Positions 1 to 8,215 of a stretch of DNA of 64,000 bases are shown here, piece by piece; position 1 is the first letter of the stretch, and each line of letters begins with the position of its first letter. The notes beneath the pieces are model-generated. The model had not been told where the DNA came from. It worked only from the letters and a program-made list of their open reading frames with translations, and made no database searches. This DNA comes from Ruminococcus sp. AM36-2AA (GTDB taxonomy: Bacteria; Bacillota; Clostridia; Lachnospirales; Lachnospiraceae), in NCBI RefSeq assembly GCF_003461955.1, contig NZ_QTYB01000008.1, forward strand, positions 31,785 through 95,784. Reading direction: 5' to 3'. The position numbers were made by a program, and so were the translations under genes.

Positions 1-1036
1 CCACAATGGCTTTATCCATAACAACATTCTCACCAACAGATGTGTTCTTCATGATGATAGAATCACGGATCACACTGCCCTTGCCAATAACAACATTCGG
101 ACCGATTACTGAATTATGTACTTCACCGTAGATTTCGGTTCCCTCACCAATGATACATTTGTCCACAACCGCATCTTCGGAAATATACTGCGGAGGAATC
201 ACATCACCCTTGGTGTAAATTCTCCAGAATTCTTCATAGAGATTAAACTCCGGAATGATATCGATCAGCTCCATATTTGCTTCCCAGTAAGAACCCAGTG
301 TTCCGACATCTTTCCAGTAACCATTGTACTCATAGGCAAAAAGACGCTGGCCTTTTTCCTTACAATACGGAAGAATATGTTTACCAAAATCACATCCGTT
401 CTGATCTTTCAATGCGATCAGCGCATCCTTAAGAACCGGCCATGAGAAAATATAAATACCCATAGACGCAAGATTACTGCTTGGATGCTCCGGTTTCTCC
501 TCAAACTCAGTAATACGGTTACTCTCATCAGTGACCATAATACCAAAACGGCTGGCTTCCTCGATCGGAACAGGCATACATGCAATGGTAATATCTGCCT
601 TGTTCGCCTTGTGGAAATCCAGCATCACTTCGTAATCCATCTTATAAATATGGTCACCGGAAAGGATCAGTACGTAGTCTGGATTATACTGCTCCATATA
701 AGCCAGATTCTGATAAATCGCATTGGCAGTTCCTGTATACCATTCACTGCTTGTACTCTTCTCATATGGAGGAAGGACTGTAACACCACCTTCATTGCGG
801 TCCAGATCCCACGGAATACCAATCCCAATATGTGTATTCAGGCGGAGCGGCTGGTACTGTGTCAGCACACCCACCGTATCAATTCCCGAGTTAATACAAT
901 TGCTCAGTGGAAAATCGATGATACGATATTTACCACCAAAAGCGACTGCCGGCTTTGCAACCTTTTCTGTCAAAACTCCTAACCTGCTGCCTTGCCCACC
1001 GGCCAAGAGCATGGCAATCATCTCTTTCTTAATCAT
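1..1036 (-). CDS. glgC: Glucose-1-phosphate adenylyltransferase, partial (C-terminus outside window)
   Basis: ADP-glucose pyrophosphorylase makes ADP-glucose from ATP and glucose 1-phosphate, the committing step of bacterial glycogen synthesis in the cytoplasm. Codons 1-345 are present; the 3' end lies left of base 1. Residues 9-19 read [11 protein letters not shown], the nucleotidyltransferase signature, followed by [18 protein letters not shown], the family's activator/substrate-binding block. From about residue 290 the protein enters isoleucine-rich hexapeptide repeats of the left-handed beta-helix domain ([19 protein letters not shown]). The ATG at 1036 is preceded by AGAGGTG at good spacing. 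It diverges from murC. A neighbouring glgD paralogue would be expected downstream but is not visible. Confidence 0.95.
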   Translation of the reverse strand, partial: MIKKEMIAMLLAGGQGSRLGVLTEKVAKPAVAFGGKYRIIDFPLSNCINSGIDTVGVLTQYQPLRLNTHIGIGIPWDLDRNEGGVTVLPPYEKSTSSEWYTGTANAIYQNLAYMEQYNPDYVLILSGDHIYKMDYEVMLDFHKANKADITIACMPVPIEEASRFGIMVTDESNRITEFEEKPEHPSSNLASMGIYIFSWPVLKDALIALKDQNGCDFGKHILPYCKEKGQRLFAYEYNGYWKDVGTLGSYWEANMELIDIIPEFNLYEEFWRIYTKGDVIPPQYISEDAVVDKCIIGEGTEIYGEVHNSVIGPNVVIGKGSVIRDSIIMKNTSVGENVVMDKAIV

Positions 1037-1067
1037 GCGATCACCTCTTGTATGTTATGATTATTTA

Positions 1068-1096
1068 ATTATAGCATACTTTACCGTATTAGTGAA
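1068..1096 (-). promoter_or_regulatory. Promoter of glgC
   Basis: On the minus strand TTCACT (1091-1096) is followed after 17 bp by TATAAT (1068-1073), with an extended -10 TGC immediately before it. The position, about 30 bp upstream of the glgC start, fits a sigma-A promoter. Confidence 0.65.
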
Positions 1097-1271
1097 CATT
1101 TTTTACAATTATTTTGATTGTGTTTTACTTTTTTTATCGCTATTGTATACCACGAATTGGTAAGACTTGTCGTTTTTTTCGTTCTTCTGGTAATTTTCAA
1201 CATTTTTTGATATTATTTTCTGGTTACTTTTATATTCCACAGAGAAGCATTTTTTTAGCCAAAAGTACCAC

Positions 1272-1300
1272 TTTTCAATTGTTTCTGTTGGCGTTATAAT
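1272..1300 (+). promoter_or_regulatory. Putative promoter of murC
   Basis: TATAAT at 1295-1300 is preceded after 17 bp by a weak -35 TTTTCA (1272-1277). It lies 50 bp upstream of the murC start, which has its own AAGGAG ribosome binding site. Confidence 0.5.
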
Positions 1301-1349
1301 AAAGCAGACAAAAGAACCCCGAAAATAACATATATATAAGGAGATTATT

Positions 1350-2729
1350 ATGTATCAGATAGACTTTCATAAACCGCTTCATATTCATTTTATCGGTATC
1401 GGCGGCATCAGCATGAGCGGCCTTGCCGAGATCCTTCTTGAGGAAAACTTCCGTATCTCCGGTTCCGATGCCAAAGCCAGTCCTCTTACACGTACACTCG
1501 AGGAACGTGGTGCCGTCATCTACTACGGACAGCGTGCAGCCAATATCAAAGATGATGTCGATGTGGTTGTCTACACAGCAGCGATCCATCCGGACAACCC
1601 GGAATTTGCCTGTGCAAAAGAAAAAGGGCTCCCAATGCTCACACGTGCGGAACTTCTCGGCCAGATCATGCGTAACTACGATACACCGATCGCCATTTCC
1701 GGTACCCACGGAAAAACCACCACAACTTCCATGGTTTCCCACATCCTTCTTGAGGGCGACTGTGACCCCACTATCAGTGTAGGCGGAATCCTTCCTGCCA
1801 TCCACGGGAATATCCGTGTCGGCAACTCTGAAACTTTCGTCACAGAAGCATGTGAATATACCAACAGCTTCCTGAGCTTCTTCCCTAAGATCAGCGTGAT
1901 CCTGAACATGGATGCCGACCATCTGGACTTCTTCAAGGATATTGACGATATCCGTCATTCCTTCCGGAAATTTGCTGAGCTTCTTCCGTCTGACGGAACT
2001 CTGATCATCAATGCTGATACACCGGAATACGAGACTATTACCCGTGGCCTTCCATGTCATGTTCTCACCTATGGTCTGGAGCATGAGGCAGATTATACAG
2101 CCGCAGATATCACCTGGGATAAATACGGACATCCTTCCTTCTCCGTTCTCTTCCAGGGCAAAAAAATCGGCAGCTATTACCTTCGTGTACCGGGCATCCA
2201 CAATGTTTCCAACGCATTGGCTGCCATTGCCGTAGGACGCCTTCTGGAACTTCCGGATGATGTAATTGTCAAAGGCCTCGGAAGCTTTACAGGTACAGAC
2301 CGTCGTTTTCAGTACAAGGGCGAGATCGGCGGCGTTACCATCATTGATGACTACGCACATCATCCGACAGAAATTGAAGCTACTCTTCATGCAGCGAAGA
2401 ATTACCCACATCAGAAATTATGGTGTGTATTCCAGCCTCATACCTACACACGTACCAAGGCTCTTCTTCCTGAATTTGCAAAAGCCCTGACTCTGGCTGA
2501 CCATGTTGTGCTGGCTGATATTTATGCCGCACGTGAAACAGACGATCTTGGTATTTCTTCCCAGGATCTCCAGAAACAGATCCAGGAACTTGGAACCCCC
2601 TGCGAATATTTCCCGACTTTTGATGAAATCGAGAGCTTCCTCTTAAAAAGTTGTGCACATGGTGATCTGTTGATAACTATGGGCGCCGGAGACGTTGTAA
2701 ACATTGGAGAACACCTCCTCGGAAAATAG
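1350..2729 (+). CDS. murC: UDP-N-acetylmuramate--L-alanine ligase
   Basis: MurC adds L-alanine to UDP-MurNAc with ATP, the first peptide step of peptidoglycan precursor synthesis in the cytoplasm. The 459 residues match the family's usual length. The N-terminal Rossmann-like domain shows GIGGISMSGLAEILL (17-30). The central Mur ligase ATP loop is GTHGKTTTT (118-126), followed by EACEYTNSFL and the Mg-binding NMDADHLDFF. The C-terminal domain carries DDYAHHPTEI and FQPHTYTRTK. AAGGAG lies 8 bp before the ATG. The stop codon abuts the first DnaA-box-like 9-mer, so the gene runs directly into the regulatory region ahead of dnaD. Confidence 0.97.
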   Translation: MYQIDFHKPLHIHFIGIGGISMSGLAEILLEENFRISGSDAKASPLTRTLEERGAVIYYGQRAANIKDDVDVVVYTAAIHPDNPEFACAKEKGLPMLTRAELLGQIMRNYDTPIAISGTHGKTTTTSMVSHILLEGDCDPTISVGGILPAIHGNIRVGNSETFVTEACEYTNSFLSFFPKISVILNMDADHLDFFKDIDDIRHSFRKFAELLPSDGTLIINADTPEYETITRGLPCHVLTYGLEHEADYTAADITWDKYGHPSFSVLFQGKKIGSYYLRVPGIHNVSNALAAIAVGRLLELPDDVIVKGLGSFTGTDRRFQYKGEIGGVTIIDDYAHHPTEIEATLHAAKNYPHQKLWCVFQPHTYTRTKALLPEFAKALTLADHVVLADIYAARETDDLGISSQDLQKQIQELGTPCEYFPTFDEIESFLLKSCAHGDLLITMGAGDVVNIGEHLLGK

Positions 2730-2922
2730 TTATCCACATTATCCACATGCTTATGCACATTCCAGACGTGCCTGGCATGTGGATTTTTTTGTGCATAACC
2801 CACTTGACATAATTCAACGGCCAACTTCCACAAATACCGCATTTTCCCTGTAAAATCGAGGTTTTTATTAGTTGCTAATAATTTTATCCTCAAGGTTATC
2901 CACATTTTCCACATTTTCCACA
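2730..2922 (+). promoter_or_regulatory. DnaA-box cluster between murC and dnaD
   Basis: The DnaA-box consensus TTATNCACA is matched exactly five times: TTATCCACA at 2730-2738 and 2739-2747, TTATGCACA at 2751-2759, the reverse complement of TTATGCACA at 2790-2798, and TTATCCACA at 2896-2904. The last is followed without gap by two one-mismatch copies TTTTCCACA (2905-2913, 2914-2922). Several copies abut with exact 9-bp periodicity. The cluster precedes a DnaD-domain gene and a helicase-loader-like ATPase. Binding by DnaA is inferred. It could act as a DnaA titration or regulatory cluster, or less likely as an origin. Confidence 0.75.
2865..2881. repeat. Perfect 7-bp inverted repeat, operator-like
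   Basis: TTATTAG and CTAATAA are perfect inverted arms separated by TTG. The element lies between the two halves of the DnaA-box cluster, about 100 bp upstream of the putative dnaD -10 element. There is no T-run, so an operator is more likely than a terminator. Confidence 0.45.
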
Positions 2923-2958
2923 TGCTAATTGGTGCACAACCTCTGTGAAAATAAACTA

Positions 2959-2987
2959 TTCTCAAGTAAAAGTGGTTGTGCTATAAT
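2959..2987 (+). promoter_or_regulatory. Putative promoter of the dnaD operon
   Basis: TATAAT at 2982-2987 with a weak -35 TTCTCA (2959-2964) at 17-bp spacing. It is downstream of the DnaA boxes and about 70 bp before the chosen dnaD start, so bound DnaA would sit upstream of RNA polymerase. Confidence 0.5.
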
Positions 2988-3059
2988 CCTTTTTAGCAAA
3001 CGCGGACTTTTAAATACCACATGACCATTGAAGAAAACAAAGAAAGGGAGCTGCTGATC

Positions 3060-4256
3060 ATGAGCCTGATTTCACTTCAGAATTCCTCTGAACTGGAGGT
3101 AACGATTCTTTCCAATCGTTTTATTGACAATTTCATGCCTCGCGCCAATGGAGAATTCGTGAAAGTATATATCTATCTTCTCCGGGCAGTATCTTCTTCT
3201 CCTTCTTCTTTCAGTCTGGAGCATATGGCGGATCGCCTTTTCTGCACAGAAAGGGATATTTTCCGTGCACTGAAATACTGGGAAGGTGAGAAAATACTCT
3301 CATTAACTTATACCACAGACCGACAGCTTTCCGGAATCACTTTACTGGAACCTTTTGCGGATGCCGGTCATATGGAAAGCAGTGCTTCCAGTGAGAACAT
3401 TTTTTCCACCGCCGGAACTTCCTCATCGCCAGTTTCCGCCCAGATGGCAGCCGGCATTTCACAACCTGTGGCTCTTACCGGTTCAGCCCCCAAAAATGTC
3501 TCCCTCAGTTCCAGTAATTCTGCTGTTTCCAGCAGTACTTCTTCAGAACTTTCAACCTCTGCGGACTACATCCGCAGCCTTACACCTGACCACATCAGCG
3601 AACTGAAACAGAATGAAGAGGTCAGTCAGCTGCTTTATATTGCCGAACAATATCTGGCCAAGACGCTGACTCCTACAGAAATGCAGAAGATTTTTTTCTT
3701 CTACGATGAGCTCCATATGTCCGCAGACCTTATTGAATATCTGGTGGAATACTGTGTTTCCAGGGGCCGCAAGAGCATGCGTTATATCGAAACTGTTGCC
3801 CTTGCCTGGACCAGGGACGGTGTCACTACAGTTGAAATGGCCCGTGATGCCAGCTCCCGTTTTTCCAAAGATTATTACACGATCCTGAAAGCAATGGGAA
3901 TCAGTGGACGTAATCCTGTAGAAAATGAGATCAGTTACATCGATACCTGGCGTAAGACCTACTGCTTTGATCTGGAACTGATCCAGGAAGCCTGCAGCCG
4001 TACTGTTCTCTCCACCGGCCAGCCAAGTTTCCAGTATGCAGACAAAATACTTTCCGGTTGGAAAAAGAAAAACGTACATACGCTGGAAGATGTCCGGCTT
4101 CTGGATGCCGAACACAAGAAACGTCAGCTTGAGAAAGCAGTTTCCCGTAAGAAGCAGCCTGCGGCTCAGTCCCAGAGCAATAACCGCTTCAATAACTTTC
4201 ACCAGCGTGATTATGATTTTACAGAATATGAGAAACGTCTTTTAAATAACCAGTAA
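3060..4256 (+). CDS. DnaD-domain replication protein
   Basis: DnaD-family proteins remodel origin DNA and help recruit the replicative helicase loader in Firmicutes. The N-terminal winged-helix-like part (about residues 1-100) is followed by a Ser/Thr-rich linker (about 105-165) and one or two DnaD C-terminal domains. These end in YADKILSGWKKKNVHT, the family's YxxxILxxW signature. An in-frame ATG at 3021 would add 13 residues but has no ribosome binding site; the ATG at 3060 follows AGGGAG at 9-nt spacing and is preferred (398 residues). The gene lies 22 bp before a DnaC/DnaI-type ATPase, the usual partner. The serine-rich linker is longer than in B. subtilis DnaD. Confidence 0.88.
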   Translation: MSLISLQNSSELEVTILSNRFIDNFMPRANGEFVKVYIYLLRAVSSSPSSFSLEHMADRLFCTERDIFRALKYWEGEKILSLTYTTDRQLSGITLLEPFADAGHMESSASSENIFSTAGTSSSPVSAQMAAGISQPVALTGSAPKNVSLSSSNSAVSSSTSSELSTSADYIRSLTPDHISELKQNEEVSQLLYIAEQYLAKTLTPTEMQKIFFFYDELHMSADLIEYLVEYCVSRGRKSMRYIETVALAWTRDGVTTVEMARDASSRFSKDYYTILKAMGISGRNPVENEISYIDTWRKTYCFDLELIQEACSRTVLSTGQPSFQYADKILSGWKKKNVHTLEDVRLLDAEHKKRQLEKAVSRKKQPAAQSQSNNRFNNFHQRDYDFTEYEKRLLNNQ

Positions 4257-4278
4257 CAGAAACTGGAAGGAGCTTTTT

Positions 4279-5265
4279 ATGCCTTTACAGAATTTTCAGT
4301 ATGATACTATAATGAGAGAATACAGCCGCAGGCAGGCACAGAATCACCGGATTCTGGAGAAACGCACTGCCGAGGCCTACGGAAAGATCCCCCGCCTGAA
4401 GGAAATTGATGACGAGGTGGCTACATTAAGTGCTGATAAAGTACGGCGTCTCCTGAACAGAGAAGAAAAGGGTACCGCAGATCTGAAAGCCGCCATTCAG
4501 GAACTTTCCGATGAGCGCATCACCCTTCTTGTTGCCAACGGCTTCCCCGGAGATTATCTGGAGATGCCTTATACCTGTCCTGCCTGCCAGGACACCGGCT
4601 ATATTGGCAGCAAAAAATGCACCTGTTTCAAGAAAGCCGAGATCGAACTGCTCTATGCACAGTCCAATCTGAACGAAATTCTCGAAAAAGAAAATTTTGA
4701 CAGCTTTTCATTTGACTATTATTCTGCTACAATAAAAAATGAAGCCACAGGACTGTCTGCCCTGGAAACAGCCAGACGGGCCTATGATACTGCACAGCGT
4801 TTTGTGCAGAACTTCGACCATAAATTTGAAAACCTGTTTTTGTATGGCGATACCGGTGTTGGAAAAACTTTTCTTTCACACTGCATCGCACGGGAGCTTC
4901 TCAGATCCACACACTGCGTCCTGTACTTTTCAGCCTATGATCTTTTTGATATGATGGCTGCAAATTCTTTTTCCAGAAAAGATACCGGCACGGATGAGGA
5001 ACTGATCTATGACTGTGATCTTCTGATCATTGATGACCTGGGAACGGAACTTACCAACAGTTTCGTATCCTCGCAGCTTTTTCTCTGTCTCAATGAACGG
5101 ATCATGCGCAGGAAATCCACGATCATTTCCACGAATCTGACGCTCAAAAATTTCTCGGATACCTATTCCGAGAGAACATTTTCCCGAATTGCCAGCAACT
5201 ATCAGATGATATCGCTGATCGGGAAAGACATCCGTATACAGAAAATATTTTTAGGAGGAAATTAA
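4279..5265 (+). CDS. DnaC/DnaI-type helicase-loader ATPase
   Basis: This AAA+ ATPase is expected to load the replicative DnaB-type helicase. Residues 100-116 form a zinc-ligand set C-x2-C-x10-C-x-C, as in the DnaI N-terminal domain. Walker A is GDTGVGKT (190-197) and Walker B is DLLIIDDLG (247-255). A Sensor-1-like STNL follows at about 280, and RTFSRI near the C-terminus resembles an arginine-finger region. GGAAGGA precedes the start. It is immediately downstream of the DnaD-domain gene, and its last codons contain the AGGAGG of the next gene, so the three genes are probably co-transcribed and translationally coupled. B. subtilis DnaI is the closest functional analogue by architecture. Confidence 0.9.
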   Translation: MPLQNFQYDTIMREYSRRQAQNHRILEKRTAEAYGKIPRLKEIDDEVATLSADKVRRLLNREEKGTADLKAAIQELSDERITLLVANGFPGDYLEMPYTCPACQDTGYIGSKKCTCFKKAEIELLYAQSNLNEILEKENFDSFSFDYYSATIKNEATGLSALETARRAYDTAQRFVQNFDHKFENLFLYGDTGVGKTFLSHCIARELLRSTHCVLYFSAYDLFDMMAANSFSRKDTGTDEELIYDCDLLIIDDLGTELTNSFVSSQLFLCLNERIMRRKSTIISTNLTLKNFSDTYSERTFSRIASNYQMISLIGKDIRIQKIFLGGN

Positions 5266-5266
5266 A

Positions 5267-6451
5267 ATGGCACAGGTAACTACAAAAGATTTTTCCACAC
5301 TCCCGGTAGGAAGACTTGGACTGATTCCCCTTCAGAGCTGCAGCTCATTAGGTGCGAAGGTGAACGATTGGCTGGTTAAATGGCGTGCCGAAAGACAGTA
5401 TCCTGGAATGGATTCCTTCGCATTCGAGGGATACAAACGTGATTCTTACATCATCGATGCCAAGACTCCACGTTTCGGCTCCGGCGAAGGTAAATGTACC
5501 ATCAATGAGTCTGTCCGCGGTGATGACATCTACGTTATGGTAGATGTAACTAACTATAGCTTGTCCTATCCGATCGGACCTTACACGAATCTTATGTCCC
5601 CGGATGATCATTTCCAGGATATGAAGCGTGTTATCGCCGCTGTCGGCGGAAAAGCCCGCAGAGTCAATGTGATCATGCCATATCTCTATGAGAGCCGCCA
5701 GGACAAACGTGTCGGAAGAGAGTCTCTTGACTGTGCCAATGCACTTCATGAGCTGATCGATATGGGTGTTGAGAATATCATTACCTTTGATGCACATGAT
5801 TCCCGTGTACAGAACGCAACTCCTCTTCACGGATTTGAGACTGTACAGCCATCCTACCAGTTCATCAAGGCTCTTCTTAAAAATGAAAAGGGTCTCCACA
5901 TCGACAAGGATCATTTCATGACGATCAGCCCGGACGAGGGAAGCATGAGCCGTGCAATCTATCTTGCCAACGTTCTGGGTGTTGATATGGGTATGTACTA
6001 CAAACGTCTGGATTACTCAAAATATGTAAACGGCCGTCATCCGATCGCTGCATATGAATTCCTCGGACCGAAGATCGAAGGCAAGGATATGATCCTCATC
6101 GATGATATGATCTCTTCCGGTGATACAATCCTGAAAATCGCTTCTCTTCTGAAAGAGAAAGGTGCAGGTAAGGTTTACATCTGCTCTACATTCGGATTCT
6201 TCACAGACGGTCTTGATAAATTCGATGATGCTTACAAAAAAGGCTACTTCGACAAACTCCTCACTACCAACCTGGTTTACCAGGCACCGGAGCTTCTTGA
6301 GAAGCCATACTACATCAGCTGTGATATGAGCAAATACATCGCACTGATCATTGATACCCTGAATCATGATACTTCTGTCAGCCACCTCCTGAATCCGGTA
6401 GACAGAATTAAACGCTGTGTAGCAAACTACATGAGCCAGTATGAGAAATAA
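5267..6451 (+). CDS. prs: Ribose-phosphate pyrophosphokinase (long form)
   Basis: PRPP synthetase makes 5-phosphoribosyl-1-pyrophosphate from ribose 5-phosphate and ATP for nucleotide, histidine and tryptophan synthesis. The phosphoribosyltransferase-type PRPP loop is seen as MILIDDMISSGDT (about 276-288). DAHDSRVQN and SPDEGSMSRA match the catalytic blocks of the family. At 394 residues it is longer than the usual 310-320, with an extended N-terminus and an insertion, a form I associate with Clostridia. The start follows AGGAGG inside the end of the upstream ATPase gene, one base after its stop. A strong terminator follows. Confidence 0.9.
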   Translation: MAQVTTKDFSTLPVGRLGLIPLQSCSSLGAKVNDWLVKWRAERQYPGMDSFAFEGYKRDSYIIDAKTPRFGSGEGKCTINESVRGDDIYVMVDVTNYSLSYPIGPYTNLMSPDDHFQDMKRVIAAVGGKARRVNVIMPYLYESRQDKRVGRESLDCANALHELIDMGVENIITFDAHDSRVQNATPLHGFETVQPSYQFIKALLKNEKGLHIDKDHFMTISPDEGSMSRAIYLANVLGVDMGMYYKRLDYSKYVNGRHPIAAYEFLGPKIEGKDMILIDDMISSGDTILKIASLLKEKGAGKVYICSTFGFFTDGLDKFDDAYKKGYFDKLLTTNLVYQAPELLEKPYYISCDMSKYIALIIDTLNHDTSVSHLLNPVDRIKRCVANYMSQYEK

Positions 6452-6464
6452 ATAATAATTTACA

Positions 6465-6519
6465 GGCGGCTGCATTTTCAGGATCACAGACTGATCCGCT
6501 GGAAACGCAGCCGCTTTTT
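6465..6519 (+). terminator. Terminator after prs
   Basis: GCGGCTGC (6466-6473) pairs with GCAGCCGC (6507-6514), the loop contains a second small GATC hairpin, and TTTTT follows. It closes the murC-prs direction of transcription. Confidence 0.8.
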
Positions 6520-6575
6520 AACCAAATCAAGTAAGTCCCCTGTGGCTTTTACGAATATCCACCTGACTTCTGCAT

Positions 6576-6611
6576 AAAAAAAGCAAAGCGGATATTTATT
6601 CCCCGCTTTGC
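6576..6611 (-). terminator. Terminator of the YhaO/YhaN-like operon
   Basis: On the minus strand GCAAAGCGG pairs with CCGCTTTGC around an 11-nt loop and is followed by seven Ts. It lies just after the stop of the ATPase gene and faces the prs terminator. Confidence 0.8.
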
Positions 6612-6639
6612 CATATATTCCATAAAATTTCATAAAAAT

Positions 6640-8187
6640 CTACATGAGAAGTTTCTGATATGGAATTCCTTCCTTATCCAGGATCTCCATTTCTCTCTTG
6701 TGGCAGGTACTTATGATCACCTGTCGTTCTTCTTTGTGAAGCCAGCGAAGAGCTGCTGCAAGACGTTCTTCATCATACATCCCAAACACATCATCCAGGA
6801 TCACCGGAAACGGTTCTTCTTTGCAGAAAAGTTCACCTGCCGCCATACGAAGGGCAAAATAGATCTGTTCAAGAGTACCTCTGCTCAGACGTTCAATGGA
6901 AACCGTCCTCTCTCCGGTATTCACAGACATATGTAATTCCTCATCCATCAGAACTTCCCGGTACTTTCCTCCCGTAATCTCACTTAAGATCTGTGAAGTG
7001 CGCTGTTTCAGGCGAACTCCCACCTGATCTGTAATATTCCCGGAAAGTGCCTCTATCGTTTCCATAGCCATATTTAAAGCCTGAATCTCTGTTTCTTCCG
7101 GAGTAAGTACCTCTGTATTCTCTTCACACTCCTGAAGTTCTGCCTGAAGATTGGAAAGTGCAGTATGTTTTTCTTCGTGATCACTGTCCAGACTGTTCCG
7201 GTTCCAGGTCAGCTCATCGTGTCTGGAAAGCCATCGTTCTCTCTGGCGTTCCCTCCTGTTCAGCTCCCTGCTCAGACGAACACGGAAGAACAGAGCAGCT
7301 ACCGTTATCCCCGCTGTCAGCACACCGGTAAGGATACTCAGGATCAGCTGGCTGGAAAAAGCGGCCAGACATCCGGTTCCGGCAATACCTGCCAGCAATA
7401 CAACTGCCAGAACCGCCCCGTTAAGCTCCCGTCGTCTTTTTACCCGATCGATCCGGAGTTCCAGAAGATCTTCGGTACTCTTATCTCTGGTTCCCATATT
7501 CATTCCATCCTGCTGCTGCGTGATCCTGTCTCTTTTTTCATCCAGCTCCCTGATTTCTTTACGGATATACTCTATATTTGCAGAAATTTTTTCTTTTTCT
7601 TTTTCGAGGTCTTTTTTACGGCGGGCCGCCTCTGTCAGATATCCTTTTCTGGACATTTTCAACATCTGCATGGCACGTCCCATATCAACAGAGCTGTCGC
7701 CGGTTCCCTGATAGCTGGCCATATAATTCTGCAATTCACGGACAAGATCCTTTCCGGTAACACTTTTCAGCTGTGCCACGGATACGGTATTATCATAGAC
7801 CGCCTCACTTACATTTCCGAGAACAGACTCAAGAGCTCCCTGTTCCGCATCCACAAGGCTTCCGTCATCTTCACAGAGAAGTTCTCCCATTTTCTTTTCT
7901 TTATAAAAATTTCTTGTAAGGCGATAATTCTTTCCTTTACTTGTAAACCACATGATCCCACCATATTCGGCAGGATTTTCCCAGGGTTCATATTTCGTAT
8001 AAGTATCATTCTGTGCAGCTTTGCCACGGAGTCTGCGGACACCGTAAAACATGGATCGTATAAATGTATGCGTCGTTGTCTTACCGCTCTCGTTTTCTCC
8101 GTAAAGCACATTGATCCCGGGAATAAGCTCCATATCCCTGTTCCGGATCTTCCCGAAATTTTTTATTTTCAAACGTCTGATAACCAT
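6640..8187 (-). CDS. Short YhaN/SbcC-like ATPase with central membrane hairpin
   Basis: SMC/Rad50-type ATPases pair with a Mre11-type nuclease in DNA end processing. Walker A is GENESGKTT (30-38), the ABC signature-like SRGTLEQIYFALR starts at 435, and Walker B is FPVILDDVF (460-468). A coiled coil around 180-240 is followed by two strongly hydrophobic segments at about 258-307 and a second coiled coil. At 515 residues it is about half the length of B. subtilis YhaN (from memory near 960), with the long coils shortened. The hydrophobic hairpin suggests membrane attachment. It is 28 bp downstream of the nuclease gene. The substrate is unknown. Confidence 0.75.
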   Translation of the reverse strand: MVIRRLKIKNFGKIRNRDMELIPGINVLYGENESGKTTTHTFIRSMFYGVRRLRGKAAQNDTYTKYEPWENPAEYGGIMWFTSKGKNYRLTRNFYKEKKMGELLCEDDGSLVDAEQGALESVLGNVSEAVYDNTVSVAQLKSVTGKDLVRELQNYMASYQGTGDSSVDMGRAMQMLKMSRKGYLTEAARRKKDLEKEKEKISANIEYIRKEIRELDEKRDRITQQQDGMNMGTRDKSTEDLLELRIDRVKRRRELNGAVLAVVLLAGIAGTGCLAAFSSQLILSILTGVLTAGITVAALFFRVRLSRELNRRERQRERWLSRHDELTWNRNSLDSDHEEKHTALSNLQAELQECEENTEVLTPEETEIQALNMAMETIEALSGNITDQVGVRLKQRTSQILSEITGGKYREVLMDEELHMSVNTGERTVSIERLSRGTLEQIYFALRMAAGELFCKEEPFPVILDDVFGMYDEERLAAALRWLHKEERQVIISTCHKREMEILDKEGIPYQKLLM

Positions 8188-8215
8188 CTTGCGCTATCCT
8201 CCCGTGCTGTCCCTT

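Larger units (their letters stand above)
1037..1349. other. Divergent intergenic region glgC/murC
   Basis: This 313-bp AT-rich stretch has no convincing gene. It holds the glgC promoter on the minus strand and a murC promoter on the plus strand. T-rich runs lie between them. No long hairpin or riboswitch-like structure was recognised. Confidence 0.6.

Noticed and set aside
1291..1303. 13-mer GCGTTATAATAAA shared with the sigma promoter at 41490-41502
   Set aside because: The match is mostly the -10 consensus; upstream elements differ, so a common regulator is not supported.
1275..2411. A 378-codon frame on the minus strand inside murC
   Set aside because: murC on the plus strand carries all family motifs. 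The antisense product has no domain.
2730..2922. Chromosomal origin oriC
   Set aside because: No dnaA, dnaN or gidA neighbours and no clear AT-rich unwinding element next to the boxes; a regulatory or titration cluster is the more careful call.
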